DNA of 64,000 nucleotides from Mycolicibacterium sp. P1-18 (GCF_008329535.1 NZ_NPKR01000009.1:124001-188000); one strand, 5' to 3'; numbered from the stretch's first letter, positions 49,860-59,647 are shown. Program-made: numbers and translations. The notes: generated from the letters alone by a model not told the origin.

Positions 49860-51266
49860 CTAATCCCCTTGCGTCAGTTCCTTCTTCATGACCTTGCCCA
49901 TCGCGTTGCGGGGCAGTGCGTCGACGATCCGCACTTCCCGCGGACGCTTGTGGACCGAGAGTCGACTGGCGACGAAGTCGATCAACGTCGCCGGCTCGGC
50001 CGTCCCGACCACGAAGGCGACGATCCGCTGGCCGAGGTCGTCGTCGGGCACCCCGACGACCGCGACCTCCACCACGCCGTCGTGCCCGAGCAGCGCCGTC
50101 TCGATCTCGCCCGCACCCACGCGATAGCCGCCCGACTTGATCAGGTCGACCGATTCCCGTCCGACGATGCGGTGCATGCCGCCGGCGTCGACCACGGCGA
50201 CATCGCCCGTGCGATACCAGCCGTCGTCGCCGAACGCCGCCTCGGTGGCTTCGGGAAGGTTGAGGTAGCCGTCGAACAGCATCGGACCCCGAACCTCCAG
50301 CCGCCCAATGGATTCCCCGTCGTACGGCACCGCCGCACCGTCCTCGCCCGTCAGCCGCGTTTCGACACCCGCCAGCGGCAGGCCCACCCAGCCGGGCCGC
50401 CGCTCGCCGTCGGCGAGCGTGCTCAACGTGATGAGCGACTCGGTGCTGCCATAGCGTTCGACGGGCGCGTGACCCGTCAGCTGCTGCAGCCGGTCGAAGA
50501 CGGGCACGGGCAGTGGCGCACTGCCCGACACCAGCAGCCGGGCCGACGACAAGGCCAGCGCCGCGTCGAGGTCGCCGGCGATTCGGGACCACACCGTCGG
50601 CACGCCGAAGTACAGCGACCCGGCGGCGTCGGCGTACGCGGCGGGCGACGGCCTTCCGGTGTGGATCAAGCGGTTTCCGATGCGCAGCGATCCCAGCAGC
50701 CCCAGGATCAGCCCGTGCACGTGGAACAGCGGTAGACCGTGGACGAGGGTGTCCTCCGGCGTCCAGGCCCACGCCGCGGCGAGCGCGTCGACGTCGGCGG
50801 CGATGGCGCGGCGGCTGATCAGCACGCCCTTCGGCGGACCGGTGGTGCCGGAGGTGTACATCACCATGGCGGTGGAGTCCGGCGACGGCTCGGCGTAGCG
50901 ATGCCACGACCGCGCGTGCAGACGGACCGGGACGTGCGGAAGCCCCTCGGTCTGCTCGGGCTCCTCCCCGAGCCACGCCTGCGCGCCGGAGTCGCTCAGG
51001 ATGTGCCGGCGTTCGACCTCGCCGACGTCGGCGGGCACCGGGACGACGGGAACCCCCGCAATCAGGCAGCCGGCGATGGCGAGCACCGTGGTGGCGGTGG
51101 GCGTGGCGAGGACCGCGATGCGGCGGGCTCCCCCGACGCGCTCGGCCACCGAGGTCGCCGCGCCGACGAGGTCGCTGCGGCTCAGGCTCACCCCGCCGAT
51201 GCGCACCGCGTCGGCGAGGTCGCGGCCGGCAGCTACGGCGGACGGGTTCAGGGAGGCCAACAGCAC
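49860..51266 (-). CDS. fadD36: Acyl-CoA synthetase FadD36 (malonyl/short-chain type)
   Basis: A 468-residue AMP-forming synthetase, short for the FadD family. The P-loop is MYTSGTTGPPKGV near 138; VERYGSTESLITLS near 268; GDDGWYRTGDVAVVDAGGMH near 348; C-terminal Lys motif PRNAMGKVMKKEL. The similar compact length occurs in malonyl-CoA synthetases. It activates a carboxylic acid with ATP and CoA; the precise acid is unclear. GTG 51266 follows TACCGT by 7 nt. Divergent from the Nudix gene across only 35 nt. Confidence 0.9.
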   Translation of the reverse strand: MLLASLNPSAVAAGRDLADAVRIGGVSLSRSDLVGAATSVAERVGGARRIAVLATPTATTVLAIAGCLIAGVPVVPVPADVGEVERRHILSDSGAQAWLGEEPEQTEGLPHVPVRLHARSWHRYAEPSPDSTAMVMYTSGTTGPPKGVLISRRAIAADVDALAAAWAWTPEDTLVHGLPLFHVHGLILGLLGSLRIGNRLIHTGRPSPAAYADAAGSLYFGVPTVWSRIAGDLDAALALSSARLLVSGSAPLPVPVFDRLQQLTGHAPVERYGSTESLITLSTLADGERRPGWVGLPLAGVETRLTGEDGAAVPYDGESIGRLEVRGPMLFDGYLNLPEATEAAFGDDGWYRTGDVAVVDAGGMHRIVGRESVDLIKSGGYRVGAGEIETALLGHDGVVEVAVVGVPDDDLGQRIVAFVVGTAEPATLIDFVASRLSVHKRPREVRIVDALPRNAMGKVMKKELTQGD

Positions 51267-51273
51267 GGGTGCG

Positions 51274-51279
51274 ACGGTA
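51274..51279 (-). promoter_or_regulatory. -10 element of fadD36, leaderless
   Basis: TACCGT on the minus strand, 7 nt before GTG 51266. Confidence 0.5.
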
Positions 51280-51289
51280 CCGTGGCGGT

Positions 51290-51295
51290 GATACT
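51290..51295 (+). promoter_or_regulatory. -10 element of the Nudix gene, probably leaderless
   Basis: GATACT, 6 nt before GTG 51302. Only 10 bp separate it from the opposing fadD36 -10. Confidence 0.4.
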
Positions 51296-51301
51296 GGTCG
51301 C

Positions 51302-51847
51302 GTGGATCCCGTAGAACGCGTCAGCTCGCGCGAGGTATATCGCAATCCCTGGATGATCGTTCGGGAGGACGACATCCGCCGGCCCGACGGCAGCCTCGGC
51401 ATCTACGGCGTGATCGACAAGCCGACGTACGCCCTCGTGATCGCTCGCGACGACGACCGCTTCCGGCTGGTCGAACAGTTCCGCTACCCCATCGGCCTGC
51501 GCCGGTGGGAGTTCCCGCAGGGCACGGCCCCGGGCTCGCTGGACGGTGACGAACCGCCACCCGCCGACCTCGCCGCCGACGAGTTGCGGGAGGAGACCGG
51601 GTTGCGCGCAGAGTCGATGGAGGTGCTCGGCCAGCTCGACGTCGCCCCCGGGATGAGCAGCCAGCGCGGCTGGGTGTTCCTCGCGACCGGGATCACCGAG
51701 GGTGAGCACGAACGCGAGCTCGAGGAGCAGGACATGCACAGCGAGTGGTTCACCGGCGACCGGATCGACGCCATGATCGTCGACGGCACCATCACCGACG
51801 CGCAGTCCATCGCGGCGTGGATGATGCTGCGGCTCGCCGACCGGTGA
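51302..51847 (+). CDS. Nudix hydrolase, ADP-ribose-pyrophosphatase-like
   Basis: A 181-residue Nudix protein. VYRNPWMIVREDDIRRPDGS begins the domain as in ADP-ribose pyrophosphatases, and VEQFRYPIGLRRWEFPQGTA leads into the Nudix box. The box is atypical: GSLDGDE keeps Gx5E, but eight residues rather than seven precede DELREETGL, where Asp replaces the usual Arg of REUxEExGU. The metal-binding Glu residues are kept. It probably hydrolyses a nucleoside diphosphate derivative. The stop overlaps the following gene by 4 nt. Confidence 0.86.
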   Translation: MDPVERVSSREVYRNPWMIVREDDIRRPDGSLGIYGVIDKPTYALVIARDDDRFRLVEQFRYPIGLRRWEFPQGTAPGSLDGDEPPPADLAADELREETGLRAESMEVLGQLDVAPGMSSQRGWVFLATGITEGEHERELEEQDMHSEWFTGDRIDAMIVDGTITDAQSIAAWMMLRLADR

Positions 51848-52647
51848 CGAGTCGGCTGGCGGCGCTGCTGCTCGCCGCGGCCGTGCTGTCGGGCTGCGCG
51901 ACGCCGACGGCGTCCGCGCAGGTGCGGTTGCCGCCGGTGAAGGGGTCGTTCGACTACCAATTGGGCGGGGCGTACGACGTCGCCGGGTTGACGGTGGTCG
52001 CCAGGGACGCCTCCGCCACGCCGCTGGCCGGGGCCTACAACGTCTGCTACGTCAACGGGTTTCAGACTCAGCCCGGCGACGGTGAGCGGTGGCTGCGCGA
52101 TCACGGTTCGGCGGTGCTGCGCGACGCCGCCGGCGAGCCGGTCACCGATCCCGACTGGCCCGACGAGTACGTCCTCGACCCGTCGAGTTCCGCGCAGCGC
52201 GCGACGATCCTCGACGTGCTCGGGCCGGTGGTGTCCGATTGTGCCGACAAGGGTTTCGACGCCGTCGAGGTCGACAACTTCGACACCTTCACCCGGTTCT
52301 CCGACGTCGACCGGGCCGGCGCCGTCGAACTGGCGCGGTCCTTCGCCGGCCTCGCCCACGACCGCGGGTTGGCGATCGGGCAGAAGAACGCCGCCGAGTC
52401 GACTGAGACGGGCCGCCGCGAGATCGGCTTCGACTTCGCCGTCGCCGAGGAGTGCGCGACGTATCGCGAATGCGACCGCTACCGAGATGCGTACGGAGAC
52501 CACGTCCTGCAGATCGAGTACACCGACGACCTGCCCACGCCGTTCCGCGACGTGTGCAGCTCAGCCGATCGCGCACCGCTGACCATTCTGCGGGACCGCG
52601 ACCTGGTGCCCAAGGGCACCAACGGCTACGCCTACGAGCAGTGCTGA
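51844..52647 (+). CDS. GH114-type lipoprotein (endo-alpha-1,4-polygalactosaminidase family)
   Basis: A 267-residue lipoprotein from GTG 51844 (GTGA overlap). The signal peptide MTSRLAALLLAAAVLSGCAT ends at Cys18. The mature part is a TIM barrel of the GH114/TM1410 type: FDYQLGGAYDVAGLTVVARD, YNVCYVNGFQTQPGDGERWL, the acidic pair in KGFDAVEVDNFDTFTRF near 145, and EECATYRECDRYRDAYGDHV. The family is linked to alpha-1,4-polygalactosamine exopolysaccharide cleavage. It is anchored outside the cell. Confidence 0.85.
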   Translation: MTSRLAALLLAAAVLSGCATPTASAQVRLPPVKGSFDYQLGGAYDVAGLTVVARDASATPLAGAYNVCYVNGFQTQPGDGERWLRDHGSAVLRDAAGEPVTDPDWPDEYVLDPSSSAQRATILDVLGPVVSDCADKGFDAVEVDNFDTFTRFSDVDRAGAVELARSFAGLAHDRGLAIGQKNAAESTETGRREIGFDFAVAEECATYRECDRYRDAYGDHVLQIEYTDDLPTPFRDVCSSADRAPLTILRDRDLVPKGTNGYAYEQC

Positions 52648-52649
52648 GG

Positions 52650-53612
52650 TCAGTGCCGCCGCTCGGCCAGCGCCCGTAGGAAGAAGGTCAGGTTGGCGGG
52701 CCGCTCGGCGAGTCGACGCACGAAGTAGCCGTACCACTGGGTGCCGAAGGGTACGTACACCCGGACGTGGTTGCCCTCGTCGGCCAGCCGGCGCTGCTCG
52801 CCGTCACGAATGCCGAAGAGCATCTGGTATTCGAAGTCGTCGACGCCCCTGGCGAATTCGCGCGACATGGCCGGTACGGCGTCGACGATCGCGGGGTCGT
52901 GCGACGCCACCATCGGGTAGCCGTCACCGGCCATCAGCACGCGCAGGCACCGGAGGTAGGAGTCGGTGACCGCCTCGGCGTCGCGAAAGGCCACCGAGGC
53001 GGGTTCGTCGTAGGCGCCCTTGCACAGCCGAATCCGTGCACCGGCGGCCGCGAACTCCTCGCAGTCGCCCTGGGTGCGCTTCAGGTACGCCTGCAGAACC
53101 GTTGCCAGCCAGGGAAAGTCACCGCGCAGCTCGCGCACGATCGACAGCGTCGAATCGGTGGTCGTGTGGTCCTCGGCGTCGACGGTCACCCAGACACCGG
53201 CGTCGCGTGCCCTGGTGCAGACGAGGTGGGCGTTCTCGAGGGCGATCTTCTCCCCGTCGCGGGGCAGCGCCTGCCCGAGCGCCGACAGTTTCAGCGAGAC
53301 CTCCAGCGGCTGCGGCCCGTCGGAGGCCTCGCCCCGCTGACCGAGTGCGTCCAGCAGATCGGTGTAGGCCCGCACGGTGGCGTCCGCCGCGTCGGCGTCG
53401 GTGACGTCCTCCCCCAGGTAGTCGACGGAGACGAAGCGGCGCGAATCACGAAGCTCCGCAACCGAGGTCAGGGCGTGCTCGACGGTCTCGCCGGGAACGA
53501 ATCGGTGCACCACCTGGCGGGTCACCGGCATCCGCTCGGCCGTGCGGCGGAGCCCGTCGGACCTGGCGGCGGCCAGGATGGCCGGCCGGGCAAACTGCTG
53601 GAAGACGCCCAT
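52650..53612 (-). CDS. pruB: Proline dehydrogenase
   Basis: A 320-residue monofunctional PRODH barrel, close to Rv1188. Substrate and FAD contacts are visible: LEVSLKLSALGQALPRDGEK, VWVTVDAEDHTTTDSTLSIV, ATVLQAYLKRTQGD, GARIRLCKGAYDEPASVAF, and the closing YVPFGTQWYGYFVRRLAERP with the proline-carboxylate Arg pair. It oxidises proline to pyrroline-5-carboxylate, passing electrons to the membrane quinone pool. It starts 3 nt after the pruA stop, so both are in one operon. Confidence 0.95.
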   Translation of the reverse strand: MGVFQQFARPAILAAARSDGLRRTAERMPVTRQVVHRFVPGETVEHALTSVAELRDSRRFVSVDYLGEDVTDADAADATVRAYTDLLDALGQRGEASDGPQPLEVSLKLSALGQALPRDGEKIALENAHLVCTRARDAGVWVTVDAEDHTTTDSTLSIVRELRGDFPWLATVLQAYLKRTQGDCEEFAAAGARIRLCKGAYDEPASVAFRDAEAVTDSYLRCLRVLMAGDGYPMVASHDPAIVDAVPAMSREFARGVDDFEYQMLFGIRDGEQRRLADEGNHVRVYVPFGTQWYGYFVRRLAERPANLTFFLRALAERRH

Positions 53613-53615
53613 CGG

Positions 53616-55253
<1,638 letters not shown>

Positions 55254-55288
55254 GTGATCAGGGTCTCTCATCGAGGCGTCTGGACCTT

Positions 55289-55334
55289 TGGCCGATTCGA
55301 CAAAGTGTGACGCGTCGGCCAGTAGCATCGGCCA
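55289..55334. promoter_or_regulatory. Three TCGGCCA motifs between pruA and the PucR gene
   Basis: TGGCCGA at 55289-55295 (inverted), TCGGCCA at 55315-55321 and again at 55328-55334. They flank and overlap the -10 element of the PucR gene and sit upstream of pruA, a good place for an autoregulating activator of both. Confidence 0.5.
55323..55328 (+). promoter_or_regulatory. -10 element of the PucR gene
   Basis: TAGCAT, 8 nt before GTG 55337, without a ribosome binding site. Confidence 0.45.
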
Positions 55335-55336
55335 AC

Positions 55337-56923
55337 GTGACATCTCCCGGTGTGGGACTGGGCCAGCTGCTCCTGGCGCTCGACGCAACCATGGTGACCC
55401 TGGTCGAGGCACCACGCGGACTCGACCTGCCCGTCGCGTCGGCGGCGCTGATCGACGCCGACGACGTCCGCCTCGGGTTGGCCGTCGGCGCCAGCTCGGC
55501 CGACGTCTTCTTCATCCTCGGCGTCGGGGACGACGACGTGCTGGCGTGGCTGGTCCAGCAGACCTCGCGGCGGGTGCCGGCCGCGATCTTCGTCAAGGAG
55601 CCGTCCGACGCGGTGGTGGCGCGCGCGGTGGCGGTGGGGACGGCCGTCGTCGCCGTCGAGCCCCGGGCCCGCTGGGAGCGGCTGTACCGGCTGGTCGACC
55701 ACGTCTTCGACCACCACGGTGACCGGGCCGACCCGTTGTACGACCCGAGCACCGACCTGTTCGGCCTCGCGCAGTCGATCGCCGACCGCACCCACGGCAT
55801 GGTCAGCGTCGAGGACGTCGCGTCCCACGTGCTGGCCTACTCGGCGTCCAACGACGAGGCCGACGAGTTGCGGCGGCTGTCGATCCTGGGGCGTGCGGGG
55901 CCGCCCGAACACCTTGCCTGGATCGGGCGGGCCGGCATCTTCGACGCGCTACGCGCCACCGGCGACGTCGTGCGCGTCGACGCCAGGCCGGAACTGGGCC
56001 TACGCCCGCGGCGGGCCGTCGGCATCCACCACGTGACATCGGATCGGCGGCGCGGCCCGGTCTTCGCGGGCACCATCTGGTTGCAGGAGGGTTCCCGGCC
56101 GCTGGCCGAGGACGCCGACGACGTGCTGCGCGGGGCGGGCGTGCTGGCCGCGCGAATCATCTCCCGGCTGGCGGCCACCCCGTCGACCCATGCCATGCGG
56201 GTGCAGGAACTGCTCGGCCTGCGCGACGCCACCCTCGACGACGCCCAGGTGGCGACCGTCGCGCGTGAACTCGGCGTGGTCGCGGACGGTCGCGTCGCGG
56301 TGATCGGCTTCGACGGCGCCGCGGGCGCACCCAGCCGGCTGGCCGACGTTCTCGCGTTGAGCGCCAGCGCCTTTCAGCGCGACGCGCAGGTGACGGCCGG
56401 GCCGTCCCGGGTCTACGTGCTGTTCCCCCACACCGGCAAGGTGTCGGCGGTGTCGTCGTGGATCCGCGGCACCATCACCGCCCTGCGGACGGAACTCGGA
56501 CTCGAGCTGCGGGCCGCGATCGCCACTCCGACAACCGGATTGGCCGGTGCCGCCGCCGCGCGGGCCGAGGTGGACCGCGTGCTGGACAGCGCCGAACGCC
56601 ACCCCGGCGCGATCGGCCAGGTGACCTCGCTGGCGGAGTCGCGGACCACGGTGCTGCTCGACGAGATCGTCACGATGATCGGCGCCGACGACCGGCTCGT
56701 CGACCCGCGGGTGGGCGCGCTGCGCGAGAAGGACCCCGTCCTGGTCGACACGCTGCGGGCCTACCTCGACGCGTTCGGTGACGTGGCCGCGGCGGCGGCG
56801 GGGCTGCACGTGCACCCCAACACGGTGCGCTACCGGGTGCGGCGGATCGAGGACTTCCTGGGCACGTCACTGGGCGACCCCGAGGTGCGGTTGCTGCTGT
56901 CGCTGAGCCTGCGAGTGTCCTGA
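55337..56923 (+). CDS. PucR-family transcriptional regulator of proline catabolism (Rv1186c-like)
   Basis: A 528-residue regulator. An N-terminal PucR-type sensor (about 1-140, LGQLLLALDATMVTLVEAPR) is followed by a GGDEF-like central domain (about 290-410) and a C-terminal helix-turn-helix (about 465-520): KDPVLVDTLRAYLDAFGDVA, then HVHPNTVRYRVRRIEDFLG. Divergent placement from pruA-pruB and shared intergenic motifs suggest it activates them in response to proline or P5C; that is inference supported by context. GTG 55337 fits the -10 spacing. Confidence 0.88.
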   Translation: MTSPGVGLGQLLLALDATMVTLVEAPRGLDLPVASAALIDADDVRLGLAVGASSADVFFILGVGDDDVLAWLVQQTSRRVPAAIFVKEPSDAVVARAVAVGTAVVAVEPRARWERLYRLVDHVFDHHGDRADPLYDPSTDLFGLAQSIADRTHGMVSVEDVASHVLAYSASNDEADELRRLSILGRAGPPEHLAWIGRAGIFDALRATGDVVRVDARPELGLRPRRAVGIHHVTSDRRRGPVFAGTIWLQEGSRPLAEDADDVLRGAGVLAARIISRLAATPSTHAMRVQELLGLRDATLDDAQVATVARELGVVADGRVAVIGFDGAAGAPSRLADVLALSASAFQRDAQVTAGPSRVYVLFPHTGKVSAVSSWIRGTITALRTELGLELRAAIATPTTGLAGAAAARAEVDRVLDSAERHPGAIGQVTSLAESRTTVLLDEIVTMIGADDRLVDPRVGALREKDPVLVDTLRAYLDAFGDVAAAAAGLHVHPNTVRYRVRRIEDFLGTSLGDPEVRLLLSLSLRVS

Positions 56924-56928
56924 CCCGG

Positions 56929-56986
56929 CGAACGTGGACTTATGCCACGCAAACCCGCCTGGTGGCGTGACACGAGTCCACGTTCG
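56929..56986. repeat. Imperfect inverted repeat (22-nt arms) after the PucR gene
   Basis: Left arm 56929-56950 and right arm 56965-56986 pair at 19 of 22 positions (20 with G-U), around a 14-nt loop. The first 12 nt of the arm, CGAACGTGGACT, match perfectly. It can serve as a terminator for the PucR gene; a related half-copy lies beyond the next gene at 57984-58008. Confidence 0.7.
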
Positions 56987-57081
56987 GCGAGTTGTGCACA
57001 GTCGATGATTCATCCCCAGATGCCGGCAATACCGTCTACGACGGGCAAAGGCGGGTGGTGTGCAGTGGTTGCGTGGGTTGC

Positions 57082-57981
57082 GTGCACCCAATCACCGGAC
57101 CCTTCGTCGGCACCGAAGCTCTGGCGCGTGGCCAATTCACCAGGCGGACACTCCACAGTCGCAACCAGGTCATCCATCGCAACGTGTTCATGCCCGCCGG
57201 CCAAGAACTCAGTGCGCGCGATCGGGCCGTTGCGGCATGGTTGTGGTCGGGGCGGCGCGCCACAATCGCCGGACTGTCGGCCTCAGTGCTGCACGGCTCG
57301 CAGTGGGTCTCCCCCGACCAGCCCGCCGAGCTCACCAGGACCGAAGCCAGTGCGAACGGCGTCGTCGTCCACCGCGAGTCCCTGCTCGACGACGAGGTGA
57401 CGGCGGTCGACGGCATGTCCGTCACGACGCCGGCTCGGACGGTGTTCGACCTTGGCCGCCGAAAGGGGTTCGAGAGGGCGGTGATTCGAGTCGACGCGCT
57501 GGCCAACGCCTGCGGCGTCGACGCCCCGCTGGTGCACCCGCTGGTCGACGCACACCGTGGGGCGCGAGGGCTGGTGCAGCTTCGCGAAGTCCTCGACGTG
57601 ATGGATGGTGGCTCGGAGTCACCTCAGGAGACGCGGACTCGGCTGCTATTGGTAGAGGCCAACTTCCGGGCACCACAAACGCAGATCGACGTCCTCGACG
57701 ACGTCGGCTACCCATTCGCCCGGGTCGACATGGGGTGGGAGGAGTTTCGGGTCGGCGTCGAATACGACGGAGCGCAGCACTGGACCGACCCCGCCCGCTT
57801 CGCCCACGACATCGACCGGCACGCCACCCTAACTGCGCTCGGCTGGCGAATCATCCGCGTCAGTGCCGACCTGTTACGCCATCGACGGACGGTGATCCTG
57901 CAGCGAGTGTTCGCCGCGCTCGACGCAGCGGGGTGTCCGTGGCTCGACGAGTGTGCAGTTACGCCACTCCTGCTCGCATGA
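57082..57981 (+). CDS. DUF559/VSR-fold protein with AbiEi-like N-domain
   Basis: A 299-residue protein. The N-terminal part (VGTEALARGQFTRRTL, NVFMPAGQELSARDRAVAAW, TPARTVFDLGRRKGFERAVI) resembles AbiEi-type antitoxin domains. The C-terminal 90 residues match the DUF559/Vsr-like restriction-endonuclease fold: VGVEYDGAQHWTDPARFAHD, then TALGWRIIRVSADLL, with the acidic residue in EYDG and the Trp/Arg after it. Such proteins are abundant and strain-variable in mycobacteria. GTG 57082 is chosen because upstream sequence is Cys/Val-rich and atypical; no clear ribosome binding site. It is bracketed by related repeats. Confidence 0.75.
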   Translation: MHPITGPFVGTEALARGQFTRRTLHSRNQVIHRNVFMPAGQELSARDRAVAAWLWSGRRATIAGLSASVLHGSQWVSPDQPAELTRTEASANGVVVHRESLLDDEVTAVDGMSVTTPARTVFDLGRRKGFERAVIRVDALANACGVDAPLVHPLVDAHRGARGLVQLREVLDVMDGGSESPQETRTRLLLVEANFRAPQTQIDVLDDVGYPFARVDMGWEEFRVGVEYDGAQHWTDPARFAHDIDRHATLTALGWRIIRVSADLLRHRRTVILQRVFAALDAAGCPWLDECAVTPLLLA

Positions 57982-57983
57982 CG

Positions 57984-58008
57984 GCGTGGCAAAAGTCCAC
58001 ACTCGGCG
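57984..58008. repeat. Solo half-copy of the 56.9-kb repeat
   Basis: 25 nt matching the right arm plus tail at 56965-56989 at 20 of 25 positions; the shared core is AGTCCAC followed by TCGGCG. Together the two copies bracket the DUF559 gene. Confidence 0.6.
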
Positions 58009-59121
58009 CTAGGGGGTTAGCCGGCCTGCCGCGGCGTCGATCCGCTCGTCGGTGGCCGTCAGCGCCATCCGTACGTGCCGGGCACCGCGCGGCCCGTAGA
58101 ACTCGCCGGGCGCCACCAGGATTCCGAGCTCGGCCAGCGAGGCGACGGTGTCGCGGCACGGCTCGTCGCGGGTGGCCCACAGGTAGAGCCCCGCCTCGGA
58201 GTGGTCGACGGTGAACCCGGCGCCACGCACCGCCGCCAGCAACACGTCGCGGCGCCGGCCGTAGCGCTGCTTCTGCACGGCCTCGTGCGCGTCGTCGTCC
58301 AGCGCCGCGACCATGGCCGCCTGGATCGGCGTCGGCACCATCATCCCGGCGTGCTTGCGCACCGCGAGGAGTTCGGCCACCACGGCCGGGTCGCCCGTGA
58401 CGAAGCCGGCCCGGTAGCCGGCCAGCGAGGAGGTCTTCGACAGCGAGTGGATGGCGAGCAGACCGGTGTGGTCGCCCCCGCACACCGCGGGGTGCAGCAC
58501 CGACACCGGCGCCGCGTCGGGATCCCACCCGAGGCCGAGGTAGCACTCGTCGGAGGCGACGAGCGCGCCTCTGCTCCTGGCCCACTCGACGACCTTGCGG
58601 AGGTGGTCGACGCCGAGCACGGCGCCCGTCGGGTTGCTCGGCGAGTTGACGAAGACGAGCTTGGGGACCCGCGGTCCGAGCTGGGTCAGCGAATCGGCGG
58701 CCACCACCTCGGCGCCTGCCAGGCGCGCCCCGACGTCGTAGGTCGGGTAGGCCAGTTCGGGCACGACGACGACGTCGTCACGGGAGAGGTTGAGGAGCGT
58801 CGGCAACCAGGCGATCAGTTCCTTGGTGCCGATGACCGGCAGCACGGCGTCGTCGGCGACGCCGGTGATCCCGTAGCGGCGCTGCAACGCGGCGACCGCT
58901 GAGGCCCGCAGCGCGGCCGTCCCGGCCGTGGTGGGGTAGCCGGGGGCCGAGCTGGCGGCCGCCAACGCCTCACGGATGACCGGTGCGACGTCGTCGACCG
59001 GCGTGCCGACCGAGAGGTCGACGATGCCGTCGGGGTGTGCCCTGGCCGTGGCGGTGACGTCAGCCAGGGTGTCCCAGGGAAAGACCGGCAGCGACGCCGA
59101 CAGGCGCCCGACCTGGCTCAG
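58009..59121 (-). CDS. dapC: N-succinyldiaminopimelate aminotransferase DapC, probable CTG start
   Basis: A 370-residue fold-type I aminotransferase. Family N-terminus GRLSASLPVFPWDTLADVTA and IVDLSVGTPVDDVAP are in frame; PLP-site features include VFVNSPSNPTGAVLG, ASDECYLGLGWD and the Schiff-base Lys in SLSKTSSLAGYRAGF. It makes N-succinyl-LL-diaminopimelate between DapD and DapE. No ATG, GTG or TTG exists between an in-frame stop and the middle of conserved sequence, so CTG 59121, overlapping the fdxC stop as CTGA and preceded by GAGG, is the probable start. Starting at TTG 58965 would lose 52 conserved residues. Confidence 0.88.
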   Translation of the reverse strand: MSQVGRLSASLPVFPWDTLADVTATARAHPDGIVDLSVGTPVDDVAPVIREALAAASSAPGYPTTAGTAALRASAVAALQRRYGITGVADDAVLPVIGTKELIAWLPTLLNLSRDDVVVVPELAYPTYDVGARLAGAEVVAADSLTQLGPRVPKLVFVNSPSNPTGAVLGVDHLRKVVEWARSRGALVASDECYLGLGWDPDAAPVSVLHPAVCGGDHTGLLAIHSLSKTSSLAGYRAGFVTGDPAVVAELLAVRKHAGMMVPTPIQAAMVAALDDDAHEAVQKQRYGRRRDVLLAAVRGAGFTVDHSEAGLYLWATRDEPCRDTVASLAELGILVAPGEFYGPRGARHVRMALTATDERIDAAAGRLTP

Positions 59122-59444
59122 CTGTCCTCACCCTGGGGCGGCATGTCCTTGATGGCCTGCGGGTCGTTGTCGGTCTGGCCGACCTTCGACGCGCCGCCGG
59201 GCGATCCCAACTCGGTGAAGAAGTCCGCGTTGTGCTGGGTGTAGCCGCTCCACTGGTCGGGGACGTCGTCCTCGTAGTAGATGGCCTCGACCGGGCAGAC
59301 CGGTTCGCAGGCGCCGCAGTCCACACACTCGTCCGGGTGGATGTACAGCATGCGTGCGCCCTCGTAGATGCAGTCGACGGGGCACTCCTCGATACATGCC
59401 TTGTCTTTGATGTCGACGCAGGGTTCGGCAATGGTGTACGTCAC
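59118..59444 (-). CDS. fdxC: Seven-iron ferredoxin FdxC
   Basis: A 108-residue ferredoxin starting VTYTIAEPCVDIKDKACIEE. Cluster ligands are in ACIEECPVDCIYEG and DECVDCGACEPVCPVEAIYY, the arrangement of a [3Fe-4S][4Fe-4S] ferredoxin. The C-terminal half (DFFTELGSPGGASKVGQTDN) is nearly invariant in mycobacteria. GTG 59444 is preceded by GGAGAG. It carries electrons in the cytoplasm, commonly to P450s or reductases. It is coupled to dapC by the CTGA overlap. Confidence 0.96.
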   Translation of the reverse strand: MTYTIAEPCVDIKDKACIEECPVDCIYEGARMLYIHPDECVDCGACEPVCPVEAIYYEDDVPDQWSGYTQHNADFFTELGSPGGASKVGQTDNDPQAIKDMPPQGEDS

Positions 59445-59647
59445 TGATGTCTCTCCTGTCCAGTGGGCTGCTGGTCGGTTGGGACCTGGGTCGGACCACC
59501 GAGAAGGCAAGTATGCGATGCCCATACCTGGACGCCTGTCTCAGTGTGTCCTAACTTGGCGCACCGCCCCGCAAGGCGGCGTCCGGTTACTGATACTAGA
59601 CGTTGCAGATACAAGTCGACCAGTCCGTTTCGCGCGCCATCACCAAG

